Below are positions 24,636 to 36,900 of a stretch of DNA of 64,000 bases, piece by piece (the first letter of the stretch is position 1; the number at the start of each line of letters is the position of its first letter). Source of the DNA: Ophiocordyceps camponoti-saundersi (nom. inval.) (taxonomy: Eukaryota > Ascomycota > Sordariomycetes > Hypocreales > Ophiocordycipitaceae); assembly GCA_003339415.1 (NCBI GenBank), contig PDHQ01000002.1, positions 374,159-438,158 of the forward strand, given 5' to 3'. The translations under genes and the position numbers were made by a program. The notes below the pieces were generated by a model. That model was given only the letters and a program-made list of their open reading frames with translations, was not told the origin of the DNA and did not search any database.

Positions 24636-26350
24636 GAAGAAAAACCAAAAAAACAACTACCTTTTGTGTTGCGTCAGAGCCCTTGAGTTGTTTTTTTTCC
24701 CTTCCCCTCTCTTTGGCGTCGTATCCTCTCCTTCCTCCTTTCCCATCACGATTTCTGTCGTTGACCGCTTTCAGCCTCTACCCCTCCGGCTTCGGCGACC
24801 AGTAACAACTCGGCCCTGCCATCGCCCGTCGGAGATCGACGTCGTCACGGCCTCTCTCGAGCACGTCGATACCTCGCCTCACGACAGTCGGCTTCGGACC
24901 CCTCCCAAAACGCACGAGATCACCCCGCCATGGCCGATCTCGCCGACGCCGCGCTGCCCCGACGTCCGAGCCAAGCTGCCAATCACGGGCTTCAGGACGA
25001 TTCAACCCTTAGGCAGCTGCAGCTGGCACGCGGTGCAATCTCTAGCAAGAAGATTGCCTCGAGGACCGCTCTCCAGACACTGCAGAGCGTTGACATCGAC
25101 CAACTACCGGACAATGAGCGGAGTGAGTACACGGCTCGTCTCCTCGATTGTCGCTGCTGTTGTTGCTGCCGCTGCTACTGCTCTGAAGCTGACGCTCCGC
25201 CTCCTACTAAGTGTGCGTCATTTGCTACAATGATTACGGCGTCGAGAGCCCGGAAGGCAACATCGAGTCTCCCCTCCGCCTTCCCAAGTGCAAACATGTC
25301 TTCGGCGACCATTGCATCAAGAAGTGGTTCGAGGACTCGGACAGTTGCCCTTACTGTCGCGACAAGCTGCCATCGGAGCCGAAGACGACCCAGACCGTGT
25401 CAGGCAGGGCTTTCATGAATCTGATGAGGTTGCGCGGCATCACGAGGTGAGCAGTTCCTGCGGCTTTGCCGTCTGATTCCTTACATGTGCCTGCCTCCCC
25501 AAAACCATGATGCTCACCCCCCACAAGCCTCCAAGAACACGTCTATGCCCACCTTCTAGGCGGGGCCTCGCCCGACGAACTACTGGACGTCTTAACCAGG
25601 CAAGGCCGCGCCGCAGAGAGACGTCCTCCGCCAGACGATGCCGCCAGCGAGGACAATCGACGCACGCGACAGCGTAGGAGCAGCCCTGCTCCTCCCGCCC
25701 CAAACCGTGCCGCGGCATCAGACCCTAGGCCGGCCGCCCACCCAGACGATTTTCTCGCGCGGGCCCTGACGCGGGACCACGTATCGCTTGCCGACGCCCA
25801 CGTCAGGTCGGCTACCGCCTTCTACGGGCAGGATCACGATGGTCCCTCACCGACTTTGGCCAGGGATTCTCATTCCGTCCCGCCTACCTGGTCTTCGTCA
25901 ATGAACGCCCACCAGAGCCAGAGCGGCGTCCCTGACCGAGCTTTGGCTTCCTATGCGTCGTCTCAGCCTCGGCAGCGGGTATCCCCTTTCCCCATAGCCA
26001 CCTCAATTGGGGCTCATCTCGAAGCTCTCTCTCATAGAGGAGGCCATGCGCATCGTCAGCCTGGCCAGTATCCTATGCAGGGATCGGCGGAGGACCAGGG
26101 ATTCATGCCGTCCCCACTCTTCGTCGCCGAGGGTCAGGGACATATGCCGAACCCGCTGCAGGCGCACTCGCGGCCGAATCACATGGCCGGCTACAACGGG
26201 AACGCGCCCAATCTCACGGGATCCATCTCCGCCCAGGGAGCAAATGCCAGCGGCATGCCGCAGCCTCAACAGCAACAGCAACAGCAGCCGACGATGGACG
26301 GGCCGACGGTGGCCATTGGCTCCCTGATGAGAAACCACCGGCCTTGGTAG
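23676..26350 (+). CDS. RING-finger protein, probable E3 ubiquitin ligase
   Basis: Four exons: 23676-24198, 24775-25122, 25212-25446 and 25528-26350 (642 residues). Introns have GTAAGC, GTGAGT and GTGAGC donors and phases 1, 1 and 2, which join cleanly. Residues 1-280 are Pro/Ser-rich and probably disordered, with Arg-rich patches near 200. The RING starts at residue ~292: CVIC, then CKHVFGDHCIKKWF and CPYC. In the usual RING-H2 the sixth residue of CxHxFH is His; here it is Gly, with His two places later (CKHVFGDHC), an arrangement I associate with a fungal subgroup. It should bind two zinc ions and recruit an E2. The C-terminal ~270 residues are low complexity with a Gln run near the end. 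Intron 1 (576 nt) is unusually long because it holds CT, CAT, poly-C and an N gap. Confidence 0.85.
24466..24475. other. Assembly gap (10 N) inside intron 1 of the RING gene
   Basis: Ten Ns 75 bp before a long poly-C stretch. The real intron length is therefore unknown. Confidence 0.99.
24550..24633. repeat. Two long poly-C tracts in an intron
   Basis: About 28 C (24550-24577), then AAAG, then about 52 C (24582-24633), within RING-gene intron 1. If transcribed, the pre-mRNA carries C-runs that could bind poly(C)-type KH proteins. Confidence 0.9.
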
Positions 26351-27853
26351 GACCGACGGTGAAACGTACGGCCCAGCAGACGTAGCCAGAGGGCGAGCGG
26401 GCCTCGGACAGACATGGTCGGGCTACTATTATCTTTGTCGTCTCTTTTTTCAGGTCTTTACTTGGTTTCCCTCTACTTTGTTGATTGATTCCCCCCCCTT
26501 CTCCCAATCCCCCATCCCCTCCCCGAAGTCCCTTAAACCCCTCCCAAACTCCTTGTTTTTTCCCCATGCCAAAGGGGGTTACCGTTGAGGAGCTGCGCCA
26601 GAAATGTAGATTCTGGCGGCATTGTGGAGGGCCAGCAGAGAAACTTGTTTTTTTTTCTTCCTTTTCCTGCTCTCTGTGCCGGCCATGGCTCCCCAGACTT
26701 GGCGATGATGCTTAGGGAGTTTATCACGGACCAGAGTGCTACGAGGGAGGAGGATCTGGTTCACGGACGGACAGGGACATAGATTGCGCAAATTGTGCAT
26801 AATCATTAGACGAGCGAAGTTGAAGAGCGGCTGTCTAGCGAGGCAGCGTATTGAAAGTTGATGAAGCGAGCAGATGAAAAGAAGACCTAGATGTGGTGAT
26901 GTGTTGGTGGTGACGATGATGATATGATGATATGATGATGATGATGATGGTGATGGCGATGATGATGATGGCGATGACGACGACGACGACCAGCAGGTTT
27001 AATCTAATGCTACATCTGTGTATGCCTATCCCTACATAGGTAGGTGCATGTATATGTGTTTCATCGTATGTATGCGAGTATTTGTATGCAGAAGGTGTGT
27101 GTGTATGTATGTATATACAGATATGCGTGTGTGCAATGTGATGAGCCGAAGAAGCTGGATCAGGCAAAGCTGTAAGCGCATCGATGCCAATGGCGGGATG
27201 CCAATGGCGGGATGCCAATGGCGGGGGAGGGCGGGAGGAGGGGAGGAAGGGGAGGAAGGAGACTCTTCGGGCTTGTGCTTCTTGTTGTCTCCTCCTCATG
27301 TGATCAATGGACGGATATGGTTGGGCATGTCACTTGCTTGGTTGTTGCTTTTGGTCGTCTCAGAGATGCAATGCATTAGGTAGCTAGACGGATATATATC
27401 GGGGGCGTTTCTTGAGAGAGAGAGAGAGAAGACTCAGAGAGATAGAGAGAGGTGTTGTTCGAGGCTGGGGTGGTGTGTGATCTGAGCTATGTATGTATCC
27501 GTCTGTAGTATGCATGTACATACATACATATAGGTAGGTAGGTATGCAGATATATCACAACCCCTTCGCGACGCCAGGGATAAGTTGAGGTTGTATCCGT
27601 CCATGCTGATCATCTACAGCTGATATGTACATCTTATTATCATGTGTTGTATGCATGAATAGACACATACACGTGCATACGACGACTCATATCGTGCGTT
27701 GGTAGGTCGGACGTGGGCTGGTAGGTGGTGTATACTCTACTAGGTATATAAGACAGCCATGTATGTATGTTCCAACCCATCTGACGATCATAGTCCCAAG
27801 CAAAAAGGGCAACAACAAGCCTCACATATGCATATCGACACCATCACGCCATC
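26351..27853. other. Intergenic region between RING and P450 genes
   Basis: Contains the RING 3' UTR, a GAT/CGACGA triplet zone (about 26920-26990), GTAT arrays, a GA tract (27415-27430) and a 15-bp tandem repeat. No gene is supported. The P450 promoter should lie in the last few hundred bases; TATA-like TATATAAG is at about 27744-27751, roughly 105 bp before the ATG. Confidence 0.6.
27183..27227. repeat. 15-bp tandem repeat, three copies
   Basis: The unit GATGCCAATGGCGGG occurs three times head to tail without mismatch, followed by GGAGG-rich sequence. Confidence 0.95.
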
Positions 27854-29773
27854 ATGCCTCTCTTACAATCATACGTCGAGAAGATGGGCCGTGCCCTCGT
27901 CTCGTGCGGAGAGGCGATAGCCGTCGACAACTGGCGCCTGGCATTGTGGACGGTGGCGCTCTGGCTCGTGGCTTGGGCCATCTGGACGACCTTTGTATAC
28001 CCGCATCTGGTCTCTCCGCTGCGACGCTTGCCGGAGCCGGAGGGGGCGCATTGGCTTCTTGGACATGCGGCGAGGCTCCTGGGGCCGTCGGCTGGAGGGC
28101 CTTTGAGGGACTGGTTCGTATCGATTTCCCCCCTTTTTACACTTGTCTATCATGTGAAGGAGAAATGGGGGGAAACTCGGAGGAAGAAAAAAAAAAAAGC
28201 TGAAGAAAACGATTCTGCTAGGGTCGCGGAAATGGAGCACGACGGACTCATCCGATACCGGTTCGCCTTCAACCGGGAACGGCTCCTGGTGGCGTCTCCG
28301 CCGGCCTTGGCCGAGGTGCTGGTGACGAAGAGCTACGACTTCCGAAAGCCGGCTGCGGTGCGGACGACGCTCGGTCGCGTCCTCGGAAACGGCCTGCTGC
28401 TGGCCGAGGGGGAGGAGCACCAGCGGCAGCGTCGCGGCCTCCAGGCAGCCTTTCACTTCCGAAACATCAAGAGGCTCTATCCCGTCTTCTGGGCCAAGGC
28501 CGGGTCGGTGGTGGAGGCCATGACGGCGGCGTGCGAAAGGGAAGGCGGCGCCGCTGTCCTCGAGCTTAACTCTTGGGCTTCGCGGTGTACGCTTGACATC
28601 ATGGGCGTGGCTGGCATGGGGGTCGATTTCGGGGCCGTCGACGACGAGGATTCGGAGGAGGCGCTCATGCCGGCTTATCTTTCGCTTTCGACGCCTTCGT
28701 CTGATGCGAGGTTGTTGCTGCTTCTCGGGAGCTTTCTGCCGGGTTGGTTGGTCAGGAGGATTCCGATTAGGCGCAATGGTGTCGTTGACGCGGCTGCGAG
28801 TCGCATCAGGGCTGTTTGTCGACGGGTTATACGGGAGAAGAGGGAGAGGCTTGTTGGTGGAATGACCGGGGAGGCCATGGCCGAGGGGGGAGAGAAGCTG
28901 GGGTGGGAATCAGACGGAGATATGCTTTCGGTGATGCTTTCTGGAGGTCGATTCAGCGATGAGGGGCTTACGGATCAGTTCATGACTCTCTTGGCTGCTG
29001 GACACGATACGACCGCTTCGGCTCTCACCTGGGTTGCGTACCAGATGGCCAGACACCCGGAGAAACAGGCGCGGTTGCGGGACGAGGTGCGAACGAGGCT
29101 GCCGTCGCCTTGGTCGTCATCGTGTAAGGCGGGTGATGAGAGGGAGACGATGGCGGCGGCGGAGGTGACGAGCAGCCAGGTGGACGGGATGCCATACCTT
29201 CAAGCGGTCTGCAACGAGGTCCTCAGGACGTACAGTCCCGTGCCTATGACGATGCGCGAGGCGGTTCGCGAGACGACGATTCAGGGTCAGACGGTGCCGC
29301 GCGGGACGAGAATCGTCATCTCTCCGTGGGCTACCAACGTCGACGAACGGATTTGGGGGTCGGACGCGAGGGAGTTTAAGCCTGAGAGGTGGCTTCGTCG
29401 AAGGAACCGTCGTTGTTCTGTTTCGGGAGGTGAAGGGGGAGGAGATGGAGGAGGAGAAGAAGATGGAGGTGATGTCTCTTTGCGCAACTACAGCAACGAC
29501 AAGAGCAACAACAAGAACAGAGACGACGTCAGCAACGGCGTCAGCAACTACGGCTTCTTGACCTTTTTACACGGGCCTAGGAGCTGCATCGGGGCGGGTT
29601 TCGCGAGGGCTGAGTTGGCTTGTTTGGTGGCTGCTTGGGTTGGGAGGTTTGCTTTTGAGATTGGGGATGAGGAGGGGCTGATGGATGAGGAGAGGTTGGT
29701 GTTTAGGGTTGGGGTTACGGCGAGGTTGGCGGGGGGGATGCGTCTTAGGGTGAGGGTTGTTGAGGGGTGGTGA
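27854..29773 (+). CDS. Cytochrome P450 monooxygenase (microsomal)
   Basis: The frame runs open from 27854 to 29773, but a 108-nt stretch (28114-28221, GTTCGT...CTAG) reads as an implausible Lys-rich insert and is best removed; TG+G rejoins as Trp, giving about 603 residues. Features: an N-terminal anchor (residues ~27-47) with a Pro-containing hinge; I-helix LLAAGHDTTASALTW; K-helix ExxR in NEVLR; KPERW; heme loop FLHGPRSCIG with the thiolate Cys. It should activate oxygen using electrons from cytochrome P450 reductase on the ER. Between KPERW and the heme loop is an extra Gly/Glu/Asn/Ser-rich insertion of about 30-35 residues (nt ~29400-29550) made of GGA- and AAC-type repeats. No biosynthetic cluster partners are nearby, so the substrate is unknown. 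Confidence 0.87.
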   Translation: MPLLQSYVEKMGRALVSCGEAIAVDNWRLALWTVALWLVAWAIWTTFVYPHLVSPLRRLPEPEGAHWLLGHAARLLGPSAGGPLRDWFVSISPLFTLVYHVKEKWGETRRKKKKKAEENDSARVAEMEHDGLIRYRFAFNRERLLVASPPALAEVLVTKSYDFRKPAAVRTTLGRVLGNGLLLAEGEEHQRQRRGLQAAFHFRNIKRLYPVFWAKAGSVVEAMTAACEREGGAAVLELNSWASRCTLDIMGVAGMGVDFGAVDDEDSEEALMPAYLSLSTPSSDARLLLLLGSFLPGWLVRRIPIRRNGVVDAAASRIRAVCRRVIREKRERLVGGMTGEAMAEGGEKLGWESDGDMLSVMLSGGRFSDEGLTDQFMTLLAAGHDTTASALTWVAYQMARHPEKQARLRDEVRTRLPSPWSSSCKAGDERETMAAAEVTSSQVDGMPYLQAVCNEVLRTYSPVPMTMREAVRETTIQGQTVPRGTRIVISPWATNVDERIWGSDAREFKPERWLRRRNRRCSVSGGEGGGDGGGEEDGGDVSLRNYSNDKSNNKNRDDVSNGVSNYGFLTFLHGPRSCIGAGFARAELACLVAAWVGRFAFEIGDEEGLMDEERLVFRVGVTARLAGGMRLRVRVVEGW

Positions 29774-29875
29774 TGGGGGTTTTGGTGATGGTGGTGGTGG
29801 TGGTGGTGAGTATGGTGGTGATGATGGCGGTGATGATGGTCATGGTGGTGATGATGGTTATGGTGGTGATTTGAC

Positions 29876-29913
<38 letters not shown>

Positions 29914-30474
29914 TCATGGTATGATGTGCGTATAGACATGTCAGTGCATGTACATATGTGTGTAAGTAGTAGGGATGGATGGATGATTGGGGAACACGTC
30001 AGAGGTGCTTGACATGAGATTATTACGTGCAGGGAGGAGCTTGCAGATGGAGGGGGATGAAGTAAGTAGGTATATACGTAGTTTTCTCCATGACTGTGGT
30101 TGTATTGGTTGTTGATGATGGTGATAATGATGATGGTGATGATGGTGATGGTTGGTGGGGAGAAGAAGACCGGGGCAGATGAAGATGGAGAACGGGAGAT
30201 GAAGATGAAGATGAAGATGCAAATTAGTAATACCTAGATGAGTCAATGGTTTTTCTACACGGTCATCCCTTTTCTGGAGAGCACAGAGGAGAGATGAATA
30301 CAAGGATATTAAAAGGGCCTTTATCCAGCAGAGAAAACAATGATATCCATTTGTATGTGTACACACACACACGTGCAGAGACGGTCCTACTTGCACACAC
30401 CGATACGATGACGGCAGTATGTATGTATGTAATTTCAACCAGTGCAGAGACTGAGAGAGAACACGAGAGAGACA

Positions 30475-30510
<36 letters not shown>

Positions 30511-30954
30511 TGGAGAGATGGAGCTTTCGCACCACTTACAGACATACAGCGTCCGTCTAACAGAATATGCAGCGTAATATAATGTGCTGCGTTAGCGAGG
30601 CGTCTCTCTATGCCTCTGCGTACATACATACATACATACTACACATGTAGGTCGGTGTCCATCAATCATAATCATCTCCCGCCGTCCATCCATCTATCCA
30701 TTCATAGCCATCCATTTTATAGCCGTGCAGACAAAACTGCTACCCCGGCATCCCAGCCACCTCCTCTCTCTCACCCTCTCTCTCTCTCTTCGCTTTGTTT
30801 ATTTCTTCTCCTTCTTCGTAACATATTTTCCCGCCTCAACTCTCTCTTCTATCCCCTATAATCCATCCACGCATCTATCTTCAACCCCCCCCCTTATTCA
30901 ACCCCCTCAGCATCAAAACCTCTCTCTCTCTACACCGGATACGGTCCTACCATC
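29774..30954. other. Intergenic region between P450 and leashin genes
   Basis: Begins with a GGT/GAT triplet zone straight after the P450 stop (to about 29915), continues with GATGAT/GAAGAT tracts (30115-30222) and a GA tract (30462-30510), and ends in a pyrimidine-rich leader (about 30760-30950) before the leashin ATG. No gene is seen. Confidence 0.65.
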
Positions 30955-33900
30955 ATGATGCGCCGCCGCAGCCCCGATCGCTCTCGGAGGCCGGCGCCCG
31001 ACCGCAGCTCCAGACCAAGGTCTCAGTCGGCAGCGTCTTCGTCGTCGTCGTCGTCGGCGTCTCTCCTCGACATCTCTCGCCACTATCCCCGCGCCGCCCG
31101 CATCGGCGCCGTCCTCTCCACCTTTTTCCGCGCCCCGTCGGAGCGGACTCCCCACCAGCACCACCGTCGCCGCCGCCGCCGTCGCCGTATCTTCTCCTTC
31201 GGGAATTCGTCTTCTTCTTCTTCGATAAACTCCGATCTCGCCTATGGCAACGGCTATATTGCTCGTCCCAAGGACTACCTACCGCGTCGTCCCGTCGCCG
31301 ATGACGCTGCCCGCACAGATCAGGAGATTCTCGACATCGGACGTCAGCTTTCCGACTTCGCTCGTAAGCAGAATCAACGTGACTTGCGCGCTGCTGGTAA
31401 GAGCCCTTCGTCTCTGTCTGCTCTCTCTACTGCCGCTGCGGCTGTGACTGCGGCTGGTTTGCGACGAAAGCGCTCCACATCCTCCCGTCGCGGCATCGCC
31501 AGCTCCGCGACCCGTCACACGGCTTCGGATGACGATGATGACGACGACGACGACTGGGAATCCGCCTCCGGGGACGAATCAAGCGATGTCGCAGACTCCG
31601 AACTCGCATACGGCTCCGCTCTTTCCCAGCCCCCTATCTCTCTTCGCAATAGGCACAACTCCGCCGTGGATCCCCGCCTCTTCGGCCCCGTCAACTCCCT
31701 CCACGGGCTCGTCACTCCCCGTCCCTTTAGCGATGACGAGTCGACTCTCCCAGCTGCGCAGCATCACCAGTTCAATCGCCTGCGTCGGCTCGAGCCGGCC
31801 GACGAAAAGACCCCGATGAGAGAGCTTCGTCCGATGCCGACGGCAGATCCGAACAGCTTCGATGTCGATACCCTTTCTTCCGCCTCGCTTTCCCAACCCC
31901 GTCCCCGGCCTGCTCCCGTGCCTATTCAGCAACCGGTGCCCGTGGCTCCGGTGAAGCCGAAAGTCTTCGAGGCTGATAAGCTTGACCAGCAGCGCGAGTG
32001 GAAGGAGCCGCGTCTTCGCTCCGATAAGGCGTTTGATGTCGCCAAGGGAGCAAGCGTTGCTGCCTTGGCCTTGGGTACTGTTGTGGCATCGGAGAGGAGG
32101 AATCATGGCAAGGAGGAGAGGCGGACGAAGAGCAGTCGTCATTCGGACTATGAGAGACGGGACTCTGAGAGAAGAGACTCTGAGAGAAGAGACTCTGAGA
32201 GAAAAGACCCTGAGAGAAGAGACTCCGAGAAAAGAGACTCTGAGAGACGCCATCGTCACAAGAGCCCCGAGCGATCGGAACGTCGCCATGCGGACGCCGA
32301 TAGACGTCACCGCCACAGAAGCCCCGAACGACCTACAAGGGTGGAAGTGGAATCGGACCGCCGAGAGCAAGAGGCCGATCGCGACAAAGAACGTCGCAGG
32401 TCTCACAAGCGCGACTCGCAATCCTCCTCCAAGCGCTCCTCTGACGACCGGCACTCCTCGTCCAGGCGCTCCGACGACCAGCCTCGAGACAAGTCGGCGC
32501 GCTCCGGGGACGAAATCCGCCATGGGAAACAACGTGACTCCGGCTATGACTATGCCTACACGTCGGAAGACCCCAAACGCCGGCGCGATGACATCGTGGT
32601 CGAGCTGGAGTCGGAGAGGCGCACCGGAAAGACGGCATCTCGAGATGGCGGTAGCTACAGGCACGATCGAGGCGACGACTATCGACGACAAGTCGACGAT
32701 CCAAGCTCTCGAACTGGTGGCGGTGAAGATGCCAAGGCCCGCGAAAAGACACCCATCAACCCATTCCAGTTTCAAGTCCGTGACGACGACGTTGTGGCGC
32801 CGAAACCTTCTCCTCCGCGTGTTGACGACCGAGAGCGCTTCGATGACTGGTCGATGACACCGTCGCAATCAGGCCAGAGGCGCAGCAAGAAAGACTCTGT
32901 TGACGAGCAGCAGCGCCCGTACAAGAGTCAGAGTAAGAGACGTCAGGACGATTTGCCCGAGGACGAGCCTGGAAGCTACCGCCATCGTAACGAGAAGCGT
33001 GGAGACGAACACGTGCGTGATAGTGCTGGGCGTTCTATCGTACCAGCTGCAGTTGCTGCTACGGTTGCCGCCGCTGCCGCCGCCGCCGCCGCCGCCGGGA
33101 CACCACGTTCGAAAGAGCGTCGTCGTGATGAGTATTCAGACGGCCGCGGCCCCAGAGAGCGCGACGACCGGTCCCGGGACCCGGTTCAGGAGGAGGCAAA
33201 CCGCCACTACCGTGAAAACGCTCGTGCACGAAAGGCAGCCCAAGACCAGATCGTCTCTTACCCTCAGGAGTCTGAAGACTTCGCGGCGGGCGGCGGAGGA
33301 GGATGGAACGAGGACTTCTCGTTTGGACATCCCACCATCGTGACTCCTCCGGAAAAGGTCAAGGATCTTTACGGGGCCCCCGATGCCGATGTCCGCATCG
33401 ACAACAAGATATACCCGCGAGACATAACTCGGTTTCGTCCGCTTGGGGGAGATACGGACTCTGCGCTCTTCGGGACCCGAGATCCGTCGTGCGAGCGTGA
33501 CCGGCCTTTGCTCAACCTCGTGTTTCCCACACCGGATTCTAGTCGCCATGCTACGCCAGGGCCAGATGCGGCGGGGGACGAGGATGACGGCAATCATCAC
33601 ATAGAGTCACCCCCGTCGGAGGAGCCCGTCTACACTACGGTCGGCGGATCTAAGGGGGAGATGGTGACCCAACCGTCTACGCCCAAGTCCGTAACCTGGG
33701 GAGAGAACTCGACCAAGAGGTTCGAGGTGGAAAGCCCCGAGCCGCGTAGCGACGTGGAGTATGCTGCCCGTGAGACCGGCGCCCATCCCGCCGAGAGGTC
33801 CAGACCGGCACTTGAAAAGTCAAGCCGATGGGGCGCCATCGCCGACGCATTTACCGGGAGCAAGTATACCGAGCCAGAAAGCGAGTCACAGGCAAGGGAT

Positions 33901-36900
33901 ATCAAGAAGCCTTCCTCGACCCGTGAAGTGCGAGAAGGAAAGGGGGCGAGATCGGGACAAGTCTCCGTCGACGAATCCAGCACCGCGCCGCCGGTTCCTG
34001 GCCCGAAGCCGGAGCGGATGCCTGGGGGGTTTTCCGATGATATAGACTTCGCGGCCACTCTCGCGGCAGGACTTGAAGACAGTGGGTTCGACCCTGATAT
34101 CGTCATCAATGACCCTGCCTACCGACGTCGAGAATCCCCTCCGGGCGAGAGCGAGCCGAACGGAGACGATTGGGGTAGCAGGGCGGTAATCATGGAACCC
34201 AAGAAGAAGCAGGATACCCCTGGCGAGAAAGCCGTCCGAGAAGCTGGCCGTGCAAGCGGCGAGACGGACACACCCCGGAACGAGCCCTCCGCCATCGAGG
34301 AGTGGAGCGAGGCTCCTAAGAAGCTGAGCAAGAAGGAGAGGAGGAGATTGGAAAAGGAGAAGTCGGAGCAACAATCGTCTGATGCCGTTGCACCTGAGGA
34401 TCCGTCTCTCGTCACAGTAGCTGATGCGGAGCCAACTGCTGACGACAGTTGGGCCGAGGTGCCCAAGAATATGAGCAAGAAGGAGAAGAAGAGGTTGGAG
34501 AAGCTGGAGCGTCAGGCTTCCGATGCTGCACCTGAGAACCCGTCTATCGCTTCGGCAGCTTATGCGGAGCCAACTGCTGACGACAGTTGGGCCGAGGTGC
34601 CTAAGAACATGAGCAAGAAGGAGAAGAAGAAGTTGGAGAAGCTAGAGCGTCAAGCTCCCGATGCCGCAGCTTCGTCTGAATCACCTTCTCTCGTCTCTTC
34701 GGCCGATGCTCCTCGCAAGGTCAGCAAAAAGGAGCAGCGCAAACTTGACAAGGAGGCGAAGCAACAAGCCCTGATGTCGCCCAAAGACAAGGAAGATACA
34801 GAGATTGTTAACGAGCCCAAAGAGCTACCTAAGGCGGAAGACGATGATTGGGAAGAAGCAGGTCGGAAGAAAAAGTCGCCCAAGGGCAAAAAGGATCGTG
34901 TGTTCGAAGACGAAGACGATGCTGCCACATCCAAGATATCCGTCCCTACCGATGCCTTTGACGATCTGCAGTCGTTCAAAAAGACGGCACCCGACGATGA
35001 ATGGGATAAATGGGAGACACCGAGCAAACATAAGAAGGGTCGCAAGAGAGACTCTCGTGATTCGCCCACGACGTCCGTGGCGCCGTCGGAAGTTGCGGCG
35101 GGAAGCTCTCAAAGACGGGATAAGAAGTCGAAGCAGAAGGGCGGCATCGACGATGGCGCAGATTCCAGCGACGAGCCTCCGAGCCGTCAGAAGCGCAGTC
35201 CCTTCGAAGACCGCGACGTCAGCTCAGTCGTGTCCGAGCCTCGACATGACGATCGGAAACAAGACAAGCGCTCAAGCAAAAGACGATCCTCTCGATATGG
35301 CGACAACGACGACGAAGACTTGGATGACGACACCAAGTCCGCTGCCTCGGCTCCCGGGCCGTCCCGTCATCGAAGCAAAGAGCCACCGGAGAAGAAAGGG
35401 GGCGGTCGATTCTCCAGCTTCTTCAAATCTGGAGGGAACAAGGAGGAGGCGAAGAAGGATTCTTTTTTTGAGTCTGCCGGCACCTTTGGCGCAGGTGTCG
35501 GCTTGGCGATGGCCACTGCTGCTGGTCTCGTTCGCCCCCATGCCACCGAAAGCTCCACGGAAAGGGAGCGTGACGCCCTCGAGGCGACGACGACGACGAC
35601 GACGACGGACCCTCCTCTTTCTCCCGCCCGAGCCGAGGAATCTACCGTGGGTCTTGATCCGGACATTGCCCCACGAGCCATCAAGCCGGCAATCGACCCC
35701 CAATACGGTGATCTTCTGCCTCTGCCCCCGAGCGAGCCGGGAAGTCCTCGAGAGGCCCCTACAGGGTTACCGAGCCTGCCGGACAGCCGTCCCAGCACAC
35801 CGCCTGACGAGAGAAGCTGGACGTCACGACGAGACTATCTGACCCGTCATCACCGCCGCGGTCGGAGCATGCAAGAGATCCCTACCAGGACCCCTGTCAA
35901 GACCCCTACCAAGACCCCTAGCAGCACGGCGATACCGATATCCTGGAGACTGGGCCAGAGGGGATCACCTACGACGCCAAGTTCGAGCACTTTCCGGTCC
36001 GTCGCCGCTGAGTCTCCCGTCGCCGCGTCGGACATTTCATCTTCGAAACGTCGGGCTCGTCATGTTTCGTGGGACAGCAGTCGAGAGATGATTCCACTTT
36101 GCCTGCTGCGGCGTCCGCTCAACATGACGACAACGAAGCATCATTCACGGCCACAACAGCTTGATGAAGTACCTGCCGACGACGACGGTTTCCGGAGCAG
36201 CGGATTGCCGTCCATCCCGCCTAGCGAACCCCTTTCGCGACAATCCCCCGAGCCCGACGATGCGGGTGGTGAGACCGTCTTGGAGGGATGCGGGCTCGGC
36301 ACCCTGAGTACCGTCGATCCAAGACTTAGAATCGACACGGGCAATGCTGCGCCGTCTGGAGGCGGGGACGACACCGGCTCTGAGGGGGAGATGACGCCCA
36401 AGGCTGAACTTCAGCCCGAACTGCCGGCTTTGCCTCCATCGGACGATGATGATGTTGATCGTCAGAAGGAGGAGGAGGATGGAAGGCCACAGCAGTTCGA
36501 GCCGGATCCCGTCGAGTCTACGTCCAAGAATCGAAGCTCTTACTTGCTTCTTTCGTCGTCGCCTTCTGCGGGATCGAGCAACTCTGCCGGTAGGGAGAGC
36601 GCCCTGCAGAGCCCTACCAGATCGTTCTCCCCTTCGTCGAAGCAGATCGTTGGTTCGCGAGGAGGCGCACGACGGATTAGTGCCGACGATCTGAATTCAC
36701 CGGAAGACCACTTTTCCGACGCGATGGAGGTGCCGTCTGAGGATGATGATGTCGTTGCTCAGAGGGGTGTTGACGACTTATCTTCTGCTCGACGTGGTTC
36801 TTCGCCGCGAGAGGAGAGGGTTGGTTCGGGGGGTAGTTTCTGTGATGCCCTGTCTCGGGTTTCTTCTGCTTGGCCTAACGCGGTAGAGGAGGAGCAGGAG

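Noticed and set aside
31579..32868. 429-codon minus-strand frame opposite leashin
   Set aside because: Antisense shadow of repetitive Arg/Glu/Asp codons; no family resemblance and it mirrors the repeats.
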